The translations under genes and the position numbers were made by a program. Positions 47,004 to 59,600 of a stretch of DNA of 64,000 nucleotides are shown piece by piece. The notes beneath the pieces are model-generated. The model was not told the DNA's origin. It was given only the letters and a program-made list of their open reading frames with translations, and made no database searches. Source of the stretch: Gonocerus acuteangulatus (lineage: Eukaryota; Arthropoda; Insecta; Hemiptera; Coreidae); assembly GCA_946811695.1 (NCBI GenBank), contig OX328127.1, positions 49,119,774 to 49,183,773 of the forward strand, given 5' to 3'. Position 1 is the first letter of the stretch. Every line of letters starts with the position of its first letter.

Positions 47004-48835
47004 ATATAATTTATGATAGTAAATAAGAGCAAATCATAATAAAACTATTGGCCGCTCAGCCTTTCATATAAATAACTACCAAGTTCTTTTTTAATTATAT
47101 TTCTTTATTCAACAATATCTACCATCCAGAAAGTGATATTCTACTAATTAGGTGCATCATATTTTGTTTTTATATACATAAGTATAAAATATACTTTGTT
47201 TAAAATATATATATATATATATATATAATATACATGAAAACGAACTTCGTAAAATAGTAAAAGTAAAGCCCACGTTTTTCAAGATATCAACAGTTTTGGA
47301 GGTAATACAAAATTGCTCATGGTTTATGGATAAGGGAAGAATACCTAAGTACTAATAGATAGTACAGAAATCTATGTTACTTTACGAATTTGTGCATACA
47401 AAAAAAAAAACAAGTTGCGGTTTTAGAATTAAATTATAATAAATACGAAAAAAATAATAAAACCTAATATGAGAAAAGAAACATGGATTCTTATCTCTGA
47501 GGAAATAACGAATATTTTAAAACCTTTGACTGAATTAGATCTATACCATTTTAATAATTGAGCTGGTTTAATATAATTTGAATACAGTCTCATGTTTACT
47601 ATTACCCACGATACTCATTCTTTCTCAGGCAGTCATAAAAAATAAGAGGTCATTTATCTTGGAGGTTCGTTATCTCGAAGGTTTGATATATTATTTGTCG
47701 GAGAGAGAGTGACAGAAGGTAAGGCGATACCGACTCCTTCCACGCTGGTAGCCTACCCGCTCTTTCACAACTATCTGGAGTGCATTAACATATCACACCC
47801 GAGGAAGTCTCCCTAATCAGCTGATCCATCATTTACACGAGGAGCAGCCAATATATCTGTAGGCATAGATAGGATCGCCGTTCCCCCGGGTACTCCAAGC
47901 CAGGAATCGTCTCCGGGAAATACGAGATGTGTTCATACATCATCCCGCACCAGTGGAAGTCAGGAAATTCTAGACCAGAGGAAATATGAATACACGTAAA
48001 GACGATAAATAACTTGAATAAGTCGTTACGGTAAAACCTTTGTAAGTTTTGACTATGAAATATCGTTGCAAATAAAACAAATGAAATATAACGGATTATG
48101 TCATCCATAAATTAATAAATAAAATAGCAGAGAGCACCGCTGGCTTATACCAACCCACTGAAAGGACGACATAACACTGCAAACGTACAAGCGTAGATAC
48201 ATATCTATCTTAACATCCAACTCACAACAGATGCACCCAGAAGAATAAGAAGAATAAATAAATATCTAAGAAATTATATCCTACAGGGGGGAAAAAATAG
48301 GAATGCCACTTTCTGGGAATTTCATTTTTCTTTTTACAAGCGATCAACAAAGTAATTGGGAGTGGAACATATTTCATTCAAACTTAATCACTACGATATA
48401 ACTGCAGTTTGTGACTCAAAATTCCAACTCGAGTAATAAAGGCTGAACTTCTTCTTCTTCTTTCTAATTATTCCCTCCAGTCGATAATATTTATTTATTT
48501 TCCTCAGTCTTTTGATACCTTTTCAATGAGAAAGGTTCTCACCCACCGCAGTTTTGTCTCATGATGAACAATATTCATTGAAGGCATCGCGAAATAATTG
48601 AAAAGTGATTATCCTTATCTAACACCGGAGGACCAGGTGTTTAAAAAAAGTTTCTTATTTACCCCATTTTTATCGTACTTACGTAGATGCAAATCGCGCT
48701 TAAGACCTTGTATATAAGATGTGTGTTTGTGTGTGTATGTAGATATATGTATATCTTATATATATATATATATATTATGCAATGCACTAAGTATTTTTTA
48801 TATGCATAATACTATTCTATGTGTATGTGTGGCAT
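47004..48835. other. Non-coding stretch
   Basis: AT-rich, with (TA)n at about 47205-47226 and 48757-48775. The part at about 47700-47960 is more complex and GC-richer, but no coding region or repeat was recognised. Confidence 0.5.
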
Positions 48836-49422
48836 AGTACAAAAAAGAAACTAAAATTATTAGAAACATATAGCTCCCAAAATTCATTAATTTTAAATCC
48901 TGAGAAAGTTCTAGTTTTTCACAAATCACCAAAAACAAGACAACTGAAACCATTATATTACAATAAAAAACAGCTTGAATACACAAAGACATATATCTAT
49001 TTAGGAGTGCCATTCTCGTCTTCTGGAAAATTCACTAAGGATGTGAAACACTTTGTTCACAGATCTAATGTTGCAGGTGCAAAGGTTAGAGAGATCCTTG
49101 GAAGGGCAGGAGTGATGCATGCCAAACAAAAATATCATTATGTCAATCAATGGTCTCTTCTACACTACTGTATGCCGCACAAATCTGGAGTCCAAAACAC
49201 TAAGCTATTGAGGTTGCACAAACCACATTCTTTAAATATCTGTATTTCTGGCCAAGATGCACACCTAATTACATAGTCAGGCTGGAAACAGGCCGATACC
49301 CTATGGCTATTTCCGTCCTGAAGAACATAATTAATTTCTGTATAAAAATATTATCTCTTCCTGAACAACAGTTAGCGCGCAGGTGCTTTAATAAATTAGT
49401 TATTTTAGATAATAGGAAGTAG
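48836..49422 (+). pseudogene. Non-LTR retrotransposon (LINE) reverse transcriptase fragment
   Basis: The first frame (to about 49220) reads LLETYSSQNSLILNPEKV, then YIYLGVPFSSSGKFTKDV and AKVREILGRAG. This is the region after the catalytic YADD, where LINE polymerases have LxxYcxxNgLxlNpxKT and YLGvxfssSGkF. After a frameshift, 49228-49422 reads FFKYLYFWPRCTPNYIVRLE and then FCIKILSLPEQQLARRCF, matching the conserved FFKRLLxLPrxTPnYxvRLE end of insect LINE polymerases. The catalytic core, endonuclease and 5' part are missing: a 5'-truncated, frameshifted relic. The clade is uncertain. Confidence 0.75.
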
Positions 49423-50379
49423 AGACGTGGGGTGGAATTTTTAGCTATGTTTTTCCGGAAAAATTTCCATTTTCAAAAGGCTATTTTTGGTAAATTTGTT
49501 CTAGGACATATATGAGTAATCCATATTCTCTTATATTAGCTAATTTCTGAACCATTTAAACAAAAACTACAGGTTATAATTCAACTTTTTAATCTATATG
49601 AATATAACAAAAAATATATTTGTTACTAATATATATAAAGTAACATTAAGTTCATTAAATGTATTCCCTTCTTATAGCTAAAAAAATTCATAACATCATT
49701 AAGGAAAGCTAATGTGATAAGTAGTAGGAATTTTGAATTGAAATTGCAAGACCAATCAAAATGATTGGTCTGGTAAATCTAGTGTTAAATGTGATAATGT
49801 TTTACCTAACAATTGTCATATTACTTATGTAACAACTCATAAAAAGGCAATTCACCCTATTTCATAATAAAGGATCACTCACAGAAAATGAATCGCTCAT
49901 TTCTCTTAATATTTGATAAACAAGGTTGTAGCAGAAACAAGAAGATGGCTCCACCACTCTGTACTAGCTGCAACATTTTTAAGAAACTTTGCTTCATGTA
50001 AACAACACTAGATTGATATTAAAAAAAAAAAAAATCATACTGCTCTCTGTCAGGAATGATGATTAACAAACAAAAACACAAAAAACAGATGTGTGGACGA
50101 TCTACATTTTGTAGAAGTCCAAGAAGGCAACAATTATGGGTGAATGCAAATAGATTGAATGATTTACACAAGGCGAAGCTGCTATCAGTTTCGCAAAATC
50201 TTCTTATGATGAGCGATGACAATGTCATCCTTTCAAATTCTGCTTCTTCTTCTGAGCAGAGAGAGAAAATCGTTATTTTAAAAAAAAAAAAAGTTTAGTT
50301 GCCTAACTCATATATTGAGTTGCTTTCCACACAAAGTGCTTATCAACCAGAAAGCATAAGAACTAAAGTCAAAAAGTTA

Positions 50380-50444
<65 letters not shown>

Positions 50445-50452
50445 TATATATA

Positions 50453-50498
<46 letters not shown>

Positions 50499-51268
50499 AT
50501 ATATATATATAAACTTAAGAATCGTGGATCGAAATTTAGTAAATATCATTAAAAGATACAAGGATAAATATTACCCTGCATAAAACTACATTTAACGGCA
50601 AGTTTGGAAGCTATTTAAGTCTTGTTTTCTCCTTTTCAAAGCGGTGAGTGGAATTAGTTGTAGAAAGAAGGTGAGTACTAATTACCCTTCTCCTGTCGAA
50701 ATAGTTTGAGTTAACAGCTTTTTTCGGCTAATTATCGGCCCATTTCAGCAGGTGCCTTGGTTCTATCGCTGTATCCCATCGGTTTGGTGCCAACCACTAA
50801 TGGCATCTCCCTGATAGCATCATTCAACTTTCTTCTTATTAATGTTTTCCATATGAGGACCGGTTAGCGTTCCCTGACATGTTATGTACCCGATGGCTCA
50901 TGAGGTTTAAATCCTCAAACTGATGCCTTTGCGTGGGCTCCGACTTAGTCAACTGGATGCAATCTGTTAAAATGAATATTTTACAATGCTCCCTCTGCTT
51001 ATTTTATTGCAACAATATATACAAAGAAATAAAAAAATTACTAATATTACAATGCATCGTATTGTCCCCTAGTCATGCACTCATGCGCTGGAGATTCTGT
51101 AACTATGGACTTTGGAAAGTAGACCTGTGTTGCGTTTAACAGTCTCGTTAGTTCACCGCGGGAGTTTGAAAAGAAGGAAAATAACATAAAAATGAAAAAT
51201 GTAATGGTCATTAACTATTATTCTATGAAATAATGGTTTTGTAAAAAAAGTTTTTTTTTTTTTAAAAA
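49423..51268. other. AT-rich non-coding stretch
   Basis: It may begin with further decayed LINE sequence (to about 49770). A (TA)n/(TG)n block lies at 50382-50511. The open frame at 50056-50298 resembles no known protein. No other gene was seen. Confidence 0.45.
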
Positions 51269-51497
51269 AAAAGCACAATTGGTTTGATCCATTCCTCAGA
51301 CCTTAATAAGTCCTTTATTTATTTAATAATTTCACAACATTTCGGCATTCAGGCCATTTTCAATATCTAAAAGTAAAATAAAGAAAAGTGTACTTATAGA
51401 TATTGAAAATGGCCTGAAGGCCGAAACGTTTTAAAATTAATAAATAAATAAGGGACTTATTAAGGTCTGAAGAATGGATCAAACCACTTGTGCTTTT
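51269..51497. mobile_element. Near-perfect hairpin (foldback) element
   Basis: Two arms of about 105 bp (51269-51373 and 51393-51497) are inverted copies at roughly 95% by eye, around a loop of about 20 nt. The arms begin AAAAGCACAA and include CTTAATAAGTCC and GGCCTGAAGGCCGAAACGTT (right arm, 51410-51430). No coding capacity and no clear target duplication. It may be a MITE or a rearranged retroelement end. Confidence 0.75.
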
Positions 51498-51537
51498 AAA
51501 TTAGACTGACCTCACAATTCCTTCCTTTTTTTGTTGC

Positions 51538-51557
51538 GGGGGGGGGGGGGGGGGGGG
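51538..51557 (+). repeat. Run of 20 G
   Basis: An uninterrupted G homopolymer followed by an A-rich stretch. It could form a G-quadruplex, and its length in the assembly should be treated with caution. Confidence 0.85.
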
Positions 51558-54500
51558 AATTGATAAATTAAAAAAAAAAGAAAAAAAAAAGACAAGTAAA
51601 AAAAGTTGTTAAGTCTCAAAAATGGCGGAGGTCTTTTATTGATAATTACATTTTTCAATGAAAATGTTCTATCCTTCTTAGTCCACAGATTGCCGCAAGA
51701 GGCTATGGTAACCTGCTCGAAGGCAGCAACTTGACATATTTGTTATATAAGAAAATTACAGCTGATAAGTACGTATGCCTTGTTGACAAATGGTAGCCAC
51801 TCAATGACGCTCCTGTACGATTTATAGTGAAGATGAATACATTCGACCAAATATAAACAGAATAAGACATTTTAATTTTAATATCGTTTACCTTCAAGTT
51901 TGTTTGTACAAAGGACTGCGCAAAAAACGCCATTTTCCTACTTTTTTTAAATGTTTATAACATTCGCGTTGTGTTTTTAATTTAAATGTTATTCATTGTA
52001 TTCGTTTTCTTTAAATTGTAAAAACTGAACAGTTAATTTATAATCTATCTATCTAACAGTTTTGTTTACATAAAACAAGTATTTTTTATTTTTTTATTTT
52101 TTTATTTTTTTTTTTTTTTTTTTACGTGCATCTGCTACTGAGGCCATTAGCACGCCTTGGCTTGGAAAATATAAAAAGTATTATAGGTATATTCGCTAAT
52201 TTTCTGGTCCTTCATAAAAAAAATTAGATAAGTAATAATAATTATTTTTTATTGAGCCACACAAGAGATGAACTCTTCACGTAATTAATAATGGAAAAAA
52301 AATATAAACATAAAATTATATAAATAAGTTCAAAAACAAAAAAAAAAGACATAATAAATTAAATTTGAAAATTAGGTATGTTTTGATTTTAAATACAAAA
52401 CTAACAAAACAAATAACAGAAATATAATAATCATAAAAATCAGGCATTTGAATGCCAGATATAAATAATTATTGTATAAAGAGATTTATTTTTGAGTATT
52501 TATTTTCATTCTGACGGTAAACGAAACACGCACACACACGCGCGCGAAAAATAATGAAAACAAATTAAATTAACGATAACCAATTAACAGGAAGATATTT
52601 ACAGGCTGGCTGCCTGAGTACCTAGTTGGTTTAACTTTCTTGAAAGTGACACATCCGACTTAAGAGCAGACTTGAGTAAGTGTTGGGTGGTAGTAGGCCT
52701 GGTAATAAGGCGGCAAAAGAGCTGTTATAGTAAGCACTTCAAGTGCAAGTTATCTCTAATTAAAAGCCCCCCCCCCCGGTCAAATGGAGGAATTCTAAAA
52801 GGCGACGTGGCGGAAGAATTCTAAAGGGCGACTTGGGACAAGAATTCATTCCGGAATTCGGTTTATCTCATCAGCAGCTCACCAGACAGCCTCTACAGCC
52901 TATTTCACCAACACCAATACACATACTAGCTCCACTCAACAGAAGAATCGACTTTAATTTCCAATAGAATTTATAACTGCTATGTATAAATAAAACATAT
53001 TGTGACCTTGTAATATAAATCGAAGAAAACGTAACATCTTTTGATTTCCGATGCCTGTTTCGATGTAAGGTAGTTTTTAATATGATGTATAAAGAGATTT
53101 ATAACCCCATTGGAGAATCTATTTATAAATTCCTATAACCTGTGGTGATACTGAATTCTTGATAGTACAAGCTTTGCCTTTTAGAAAACAAATTTATTAT
53201 TCAGAGGTCACAAGAAAAAAGTAAAAATAAAAATGAGGGCATATAAGAATAAATGTTTTCCTGAAAGCTCAGATTTTAAACCAAGAATAACTCAAAGAAG
53301 TTATATTAGGTGTTACAGAAACACTTACTAATACTAGAAGAACATAACAATCGGATTGCACTGCTCTCTATGGCCTCTATGACCACGTGGATATTTTTGT
53401 ACATTTTGGGCATGTTTTTACCAGATATTCTCAACACTAAGAATGGCGATTTAAATTATATCTTGTTCCGCTTGTCAAACATAAGAATATTTGGCTTATA
53501 AATAATATTAATACTTTATACTTCCTAAAATCACATTAAAACATGGTATTTTCAACTAGTTTTCCTAACTTCATCAATATTTCACAATTTCTAGTTTCGC
53601 AAATACTAGATTTTGAAAAGAAATAATGAAGGATATAATTTACGAGAGAAAAAAGTGGATTATACACATGTTATAATTTTTTTCCTTACCTTCAGAATAG
53701 GATAAAAATCAAAAATACCTTAAATTAAGCCGAACTAATGCTCTAACTCACATTTATGTTTTAAAATGACTGGGGACTGGTTGCCAAAATTCGTCATCAT
53801 TTTTGTACGAAATATTACTAATATCGTATACTAGAACGCGAATATATGAGTTTACACTGAGTTTTCAACGCCCTCAATTTTCGAGCTCAAAGTTATGCAA
53901 CGTCAAGAGGACATTCGGATCGCCCTTATCTCTCTTTCCTTTCGAAGAGGAAGAAAATGCACGAACCAGTAATCACCAGAATCGAGCTTGCTAAAGTTTT
54001 GCCGTTCAAAATATAGAATATTTTCTCAAAAAACATATAACAAGTTAAAAAACATAGTATTTTTCAGGAATATTATGTCGAGACAGTTATTAGTCTGATT
54101 CAAAAGAGAATAAGCATCCCAGGCAATAAGTCAAGAAACCCTGCTTAATTAAAACAAAAAATGTCTCCTAGGCAATGGAAAAACAACGAGTTACCTCCTA
54201 GTTGGCATTCAATGTGTTAATGACGGAGTCAGTTATTAAAGAGAGCCCTAATATCATTATATAAAATAAAAAAAATAAAAAAAAAAAAGTTGAGAAAATC
54301 TCACTGATCAAATTAATATAATTAGAAATATTTGCTTCAAATGGTTATTGATCGAAATCACGAATGCAAGCGGTCCTACAGCTAAGGAAAAGCAAAGTAT
54401 GCCGCGTGAAACCATTTATTTATTTCCCTTCGGGTCATTTCCTTTTTTTCACAAAGAGACTTGAACGGGATTGACGAATGGTGGCGGAGTGGCCCGGAAT

Positions 54501-56340
54501 CTGGGCACCTCCAGGGGTAATTATAAACGCAGGAGAGACGAAAGGATCGCGGATGGCTCGCATACTCCTGCATATGTCAACGTCGGCAGCGAGCCTCTTT
54601 TTTTTATGCCCGCCGTGGGAGAGACTTTAATGCCGGTATATATACAATGGCGCTCAGGTAGAAGCACCCCTCCGATTCACTCCCCTTCGAGCTGGGCTTT
54701 GACAACAATTTCATTCTAATTGCCCTGCGAGGGCCTTCACAATCCTATTACCACGACCCCCTTCCCCTCCAATAGGCCCTGGAGACCCAATTTAATCCAA
54801 GGATTAGTCCTGATATTGTGCGCATGCCGATTTGAAATTTTTATTCGGAGACGACAACACAAATAAACATCTGGTTCGTAGCTTTTTTTGTGACAAGGCT
54901 GGTGCTCTCGGCCTGTCATCGCGGGTGAAGACTTATTTAAGAGGATTAAGTAGCTACAGAGGGAGACGACTGTTTGTTTGGTCGATCGTTTCTTTACAAC
55001 AAATACCGTATTCTATCTGGGACACAAAATGATAAAAAGAGAGGATGGCATTGAAGTCCCTAACAAAACTATAAAACGAATCAGTTCTCAACTTGCTGGT
55101 TAATATTGAATTTAAAGTATTCCTTTGTAAGAAACATGATTAGCTAATTTGGCCAACTAGCAAAAAGGCTTGAAGAGTTGTGACACAATGTACCAAATAC
55201 TACAGCAGTTACAACATTATATGGTAATATCTAGAAGCAACCGGAAATAAAAATTCAGACTCTAAACTTTGTCTAATGAAAAGCACTTGCACTGAGTATT
55301 AAAGAAATAAATTATTTCAGTTTTTTTATTTACAATATTCTTTTAAAATATCAACTACTATTTAAATACAACTACAAAATTGGAATTTAGATTATTTAAA
55401 GTACGTTATTTTTTCAGGTGAAAGAAAAAAAAAGTCATTGATGTAAAACATTAGCCCAATTCTAAGGATAACACAAAAAACTAGTCCAGTATTTTTTTAT
55501 TAAAAAGTCTATTTAATGAAATTTTGTTTTACGTTAGTAACGGAATATGAAAAATCGCGTAACGACACTTTTAATGAAAACCATTCGCTTTAATTTGGAA
55601 ATTAATATGTAAAGAATAAAGTGTTAATATGTCATTAATATGCGAAGAAAAGTGTTATGATTTCCGCACATTCAAATATATCTTGTAATTTATAAAATAC
55701 TGCGGCCTGAATTTAGAAAACATACAATTAATTGCTGATAAAAATAAAAATAAATATTTAAAAAAAATTAAATTGCATTATTTTTTTATTTTTTTAAATT
55801 TTTTTATTAAACATTTAGCAGTTAATACTAGTGTATTAATATTGAAAAAATTAAAATGGTTCTAAAAAAAGTATTGAGTGAAAATATAACAAAATTTCGG
55901 AAACTTCATTAAGTCAAAAAAAGGTAATTGCAGTATGAAAATATATTTCAAATTGAAAAAAGGAATAATTATAATAAATTAACAATGGCACATACTTACT
56001 TCAGAGGGGGTCAAATATCTATCGCCTTGAAAGCATATTATAGGAGAGCGGAGTATCTTATAAAAGAATGCGCCGAAATCATGTATATTAAAATCATATG
56101 ATGGCTAGGAAAAAAAAGGAATAAGGATATTGTTTGTTAAAAAACTATTAACTGGCAATATTTAAGTAGAAAAACGTCTCTGATTAACTAGTTTATATAT
56201 TGTCTTAAGCCGGTGTATATTTTTAGTAATTCATGGACACAATAAACAAAGAAAATCGAGTCTCTTCTTGAGTTCTGGGAAGGATGGCTGCTGGTCGAAG
56301 GTAGATCGGCTTAAGAGGAGATGAAATGGCATTAAATAAT
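51558..56340. other. Upstream intergenic region of Tollo
   Basis: Mostly AT-rich with T- and A-runs (for example 52080-52123). A short tandem repeat GAATTCTAAA-GGCGAC-TGG lies at 52789-52840. The part at about 54380-54960 is complex and less AT-rich, about 1.7-2.3 kb before the Tollo start, and could hold regulatory DNA. No coding gene was recognised. Confidence 0.45.
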
Positions 56341-56550
56341 AAGATAGGTGATGTATATGAGAGAAGAGGTGTGTGAGGGAAGGGAGTGTTGAGAAGAATG
56401 AGGTGTGTAACTAACCAGGTGTGTGGTGTGGGTGTAACGGGTGACCTTGCTGGCCGAGGGTAGGGGCGCCCCTAGTGGCTGCGATCCTAACAAGAAGTCG
56501 AGGAGTGGGGGACTCCGGGGGGACAAGGCCATGCAGCCCGGCTCGCCAGC

Positions 56551-56586
56551 TCAGTCAGTCTCGAGATCTCGTCATGAGTGTACGTG
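56551..56586 (+). promoter_or_regulatory. Candidate TATA-less core promoter of Tollo
   Basis: TCAGTCAGTC (56551-56560) contains two overlapping arthropod initiator motifs (TCAGT). With +1 at the A of 56553, GTACGT at +28 to +33 matches the downstream promoter element (RGWYVT) in five of six positions. There is no TATA box about 30 bp upstream. Supported only by motif match and by position about 125 bp before the start codon. Confidence 0.4.
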
Positions 56587-56668
56587 CAGTGCCTCTTCAT
56601 CTTGGATTAAGTGTAAAGTGTACATGAGTGAGTTGAGTGGTGGTACAGGGCTTACTATGGTGCTCTGA
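56574..56668 (+). promoter_or_regulatory. Two overlapping upstream ORFs in the Tollo leader
   Basis: The first uORF (56574-56627) has 17 codons and a stop. The second (56624-56668) starts at the ATG of an ATGA overlap with the first stop and has 14 codons. Both end before the main start, so they could lower initiation at Tollo. Their presence in the mRNA depends on the transcription start. Confidence 0.45.
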
Positions 56669-56678
56669 CTTCTTCGAG

Positions 56679-59600
56679 ATGCGAGCGCTCGTCTTCCCCC
56701 TTCTTCTCGGAGCTGTTTTCGGTGTTCTCACGGCTTCTCTGTCTAAGGCACTTCGCTATCAAGCACCGGACGAGTGCAAGTGGATGGCAGTCACCGCAGA
56801 AGGCGAAGAAGAAGTGTCCACTGCCACTGAGCCCGACCAAGAAGTAGCTCTTATTTGCCGATTGAGGACTATTAACTCGGAATTAGAAAATACGAACTTT
56901 TCAGTCATTCAAGCGCAGTACACAGTTCGGTTGAGGATATATTGTGCGGAACAGTTATATTTTCATAGTTCCCTAACCCCTGGAAGTCTCCAAACATTGA
57001 CTGATTTGAAGGATTTGTCAATTGAGTTCTGTAAGATAGCCAATTTGACAGCTGGAGCCTTCCGGGGACTTAGGCAACTCAAAAATCTCACTCTAAGAAC
57101 GCATAATACCGACTGGTCACCAGTCTCGTTAGAAATTTATAATGGTGCATTCGCCGAAGACTTAGGACAACTTGAAAGGCTAGATTTAAGCATCAATAAT
57201 ATATGGAGTTTACCGGAAGCATTGTTCTGTCCTCTTCACAGTTTACAGTTCCTTAACCTGACAAGAAATAGACTCAGAGATGTATCATACCTAAAATTTG
57301 GTAATTCAGGACACAGATGCGGCCTTAATTTGAGAATAATAGATTTATCGAACAATAGTTTAGACTCATTACCGGCATCTGCCTTTTCATCTTTAGGAAG
57401 ATTGCAAGAACTTCACTTAGAAAGTAATGTTATCAATTTGATGGCGGACCACGCCCTCGATGGACTAACTTCATTATCCTATTTGAATTTGGCCGACAAT
57501 AAACTAGTCAATTTACCCCCTGAAATATTTGCTGACACGAGAGAGCTGAAGGAACTTCATCTTCAAAACAACTCTATAAACGTCCTAGCTCCAGGTTTGT
57601 TTAATGGTCTAAGTAATTTATTAGTTCTAGACTTATCAGAAAACGAACTGACTGAAGAGTGGATAAATGGTGCAACATTTGCAGGATTACTCCGGCTTGT
57701 TATTCTTAGTATTTCTGGCAATAACTTAGTGAAACTAGAAACATCAGTGTTTAGAGACCTTTACAGCTTACAAGTGTTAAGACTCGAAGATAATTCAATA
57801 GAATATATTGCAGACAACACCTTTACATCGTTAAACAATTTGCATACATTATCACTGTCTAACAACAAATTGACAAGGATTGACAGCAATACACTCAGCG
57901 GGCTATATGTACTCAGTGTTCTTTCCCTAGACAGCAACACTATTCAGTATATTGATCCAGAAGCATTAAGAAATTCTTCCAATCTTCAAGATCTCCACCT
58001 CAACAGTAATAAACTTTACGATGTCCCTGCTGTACTTTCAGATGTGCCGCACTTAAAAACGCTTGATCTCGGAGACAATTTAATTACCGAAGTATTTAAC
58101 ACCTCCTTTGGACACATGCAAGAACTGGTCGGCTTACGTTTAACCGAAAATAACCTAACTAATATTAATAAAGGAGTCTTTGATAAAATGGCCGCTCTCA
58201 GGATCCTTAATCTTTCCAGTAACAAGTTACAGCGAGTGGAAGCCGGCACCTTTGATGAGAATAAAAATCTCCTCGCCATACGTCTGGACGGCAACTATCT
58301 CACTGAAATTAATGGTCTCTTCGGAAAACTACCTAACTTGGTATGGCTGAATATATCAGAGAACCTGTTACAAGTGTTCGACTACGCTTACATTCCAACT
58401 GGTCTGCAGTGGCTTGACATTCACAGCAATAAAATAACGGAGCTGGGTAATTACTTTGAAATTGAGAGTCAACTCCATCTCACCATGTTCGATGCCAGTG
58501 ACAACAAACTTACAGAAATAACCGGCAATGCCATTCCCGACAGTGTTGAAATATTAAACTTATCAAATAATTTAATTTCGAAAGTACAGTCATATACATT
58601 CTTCAAAAAACCCAACTTAACTAGAGTTGATCTTGTCGGGAATCAAATCAAAATAGTGTCGCAGAATTCTTTGAGAATCTCAACAATTCCTCCAGGAAAG
58701 CCACTACCGGAGTTTTATATAGGAAACAATCCTTTCCAGTGTGATTGCACAATGCAGTGGTTACAGCAGTATCCCGGAGAACAGAAAGAGAGAAACAAAC
58801 CTCGGCTTATGGACTTGGATTCGGTTCTATGCAAACTACTCTATAATAGAGTCAGTTCCTATGTTTTACTCAAGGAAGCCTCGCCGGATCAGTTTCTCTG
58901 TCAATATAACGCTAATTGCTTCCCGTTCTGTCATTGCTGCGACTTCGACGCCTGTGATTGTGAAATGACTTGCCCGACTAACTGTACCTGTTATCACGAC
59001 CTGTCTTGGTCCGCCAATGTCGTCGATTGCTCCAACGCTGGTTACATTGATACACTTCCAGAGAGAATTCCGATGGAGTCTACACAGCTCTATCTGGATG
59101 GTAATGACATAAGAGTAGTAGGCAGTCACAGTTTCATTGGAAGGAAGAAACTACAAGTGTTGTTCTTGAATTCGTCAAACATAGATGTCATTCATAACAG
59201 AACCTTCAACGGCCTCAAGGACTTGGAACTTTTGAGGATAGATAACAATAAACTTAAAGAGCTGAATGGTTACGAATTCGAAGGACTTGTCAACTTGAGA
59301 GAACTATACTTGCAATACAATCATATTTCAACAATCCACAATGCAACATTCACCGGACTGACTGAACTGCGAATCCTTCGCCTGGACCACAATAGACTGT
59401 TTAAATATTCAGTTTGGCAGCTATCTTCACACATCACAAGGCTGAATCTTGGAGTCAACCCTTACTCCTGCGATTGTGAGTATACACAAAAATTTAAAGA
59501 ATATCTCATTTATAGTGCAAGTGCAATTGCAGATATGGAACAAATAAGATGTTACAATGGCTCGGAATATGATACAGGTTTTTCTATACTAAAAGATAAC

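Noticed and set aside
56637..56678. In-frame extension of Tollo upstream to 56637
   Set aside because: It has no ATG (it would start at GTG) and would bury the signal peptide behind 14 extra residues.
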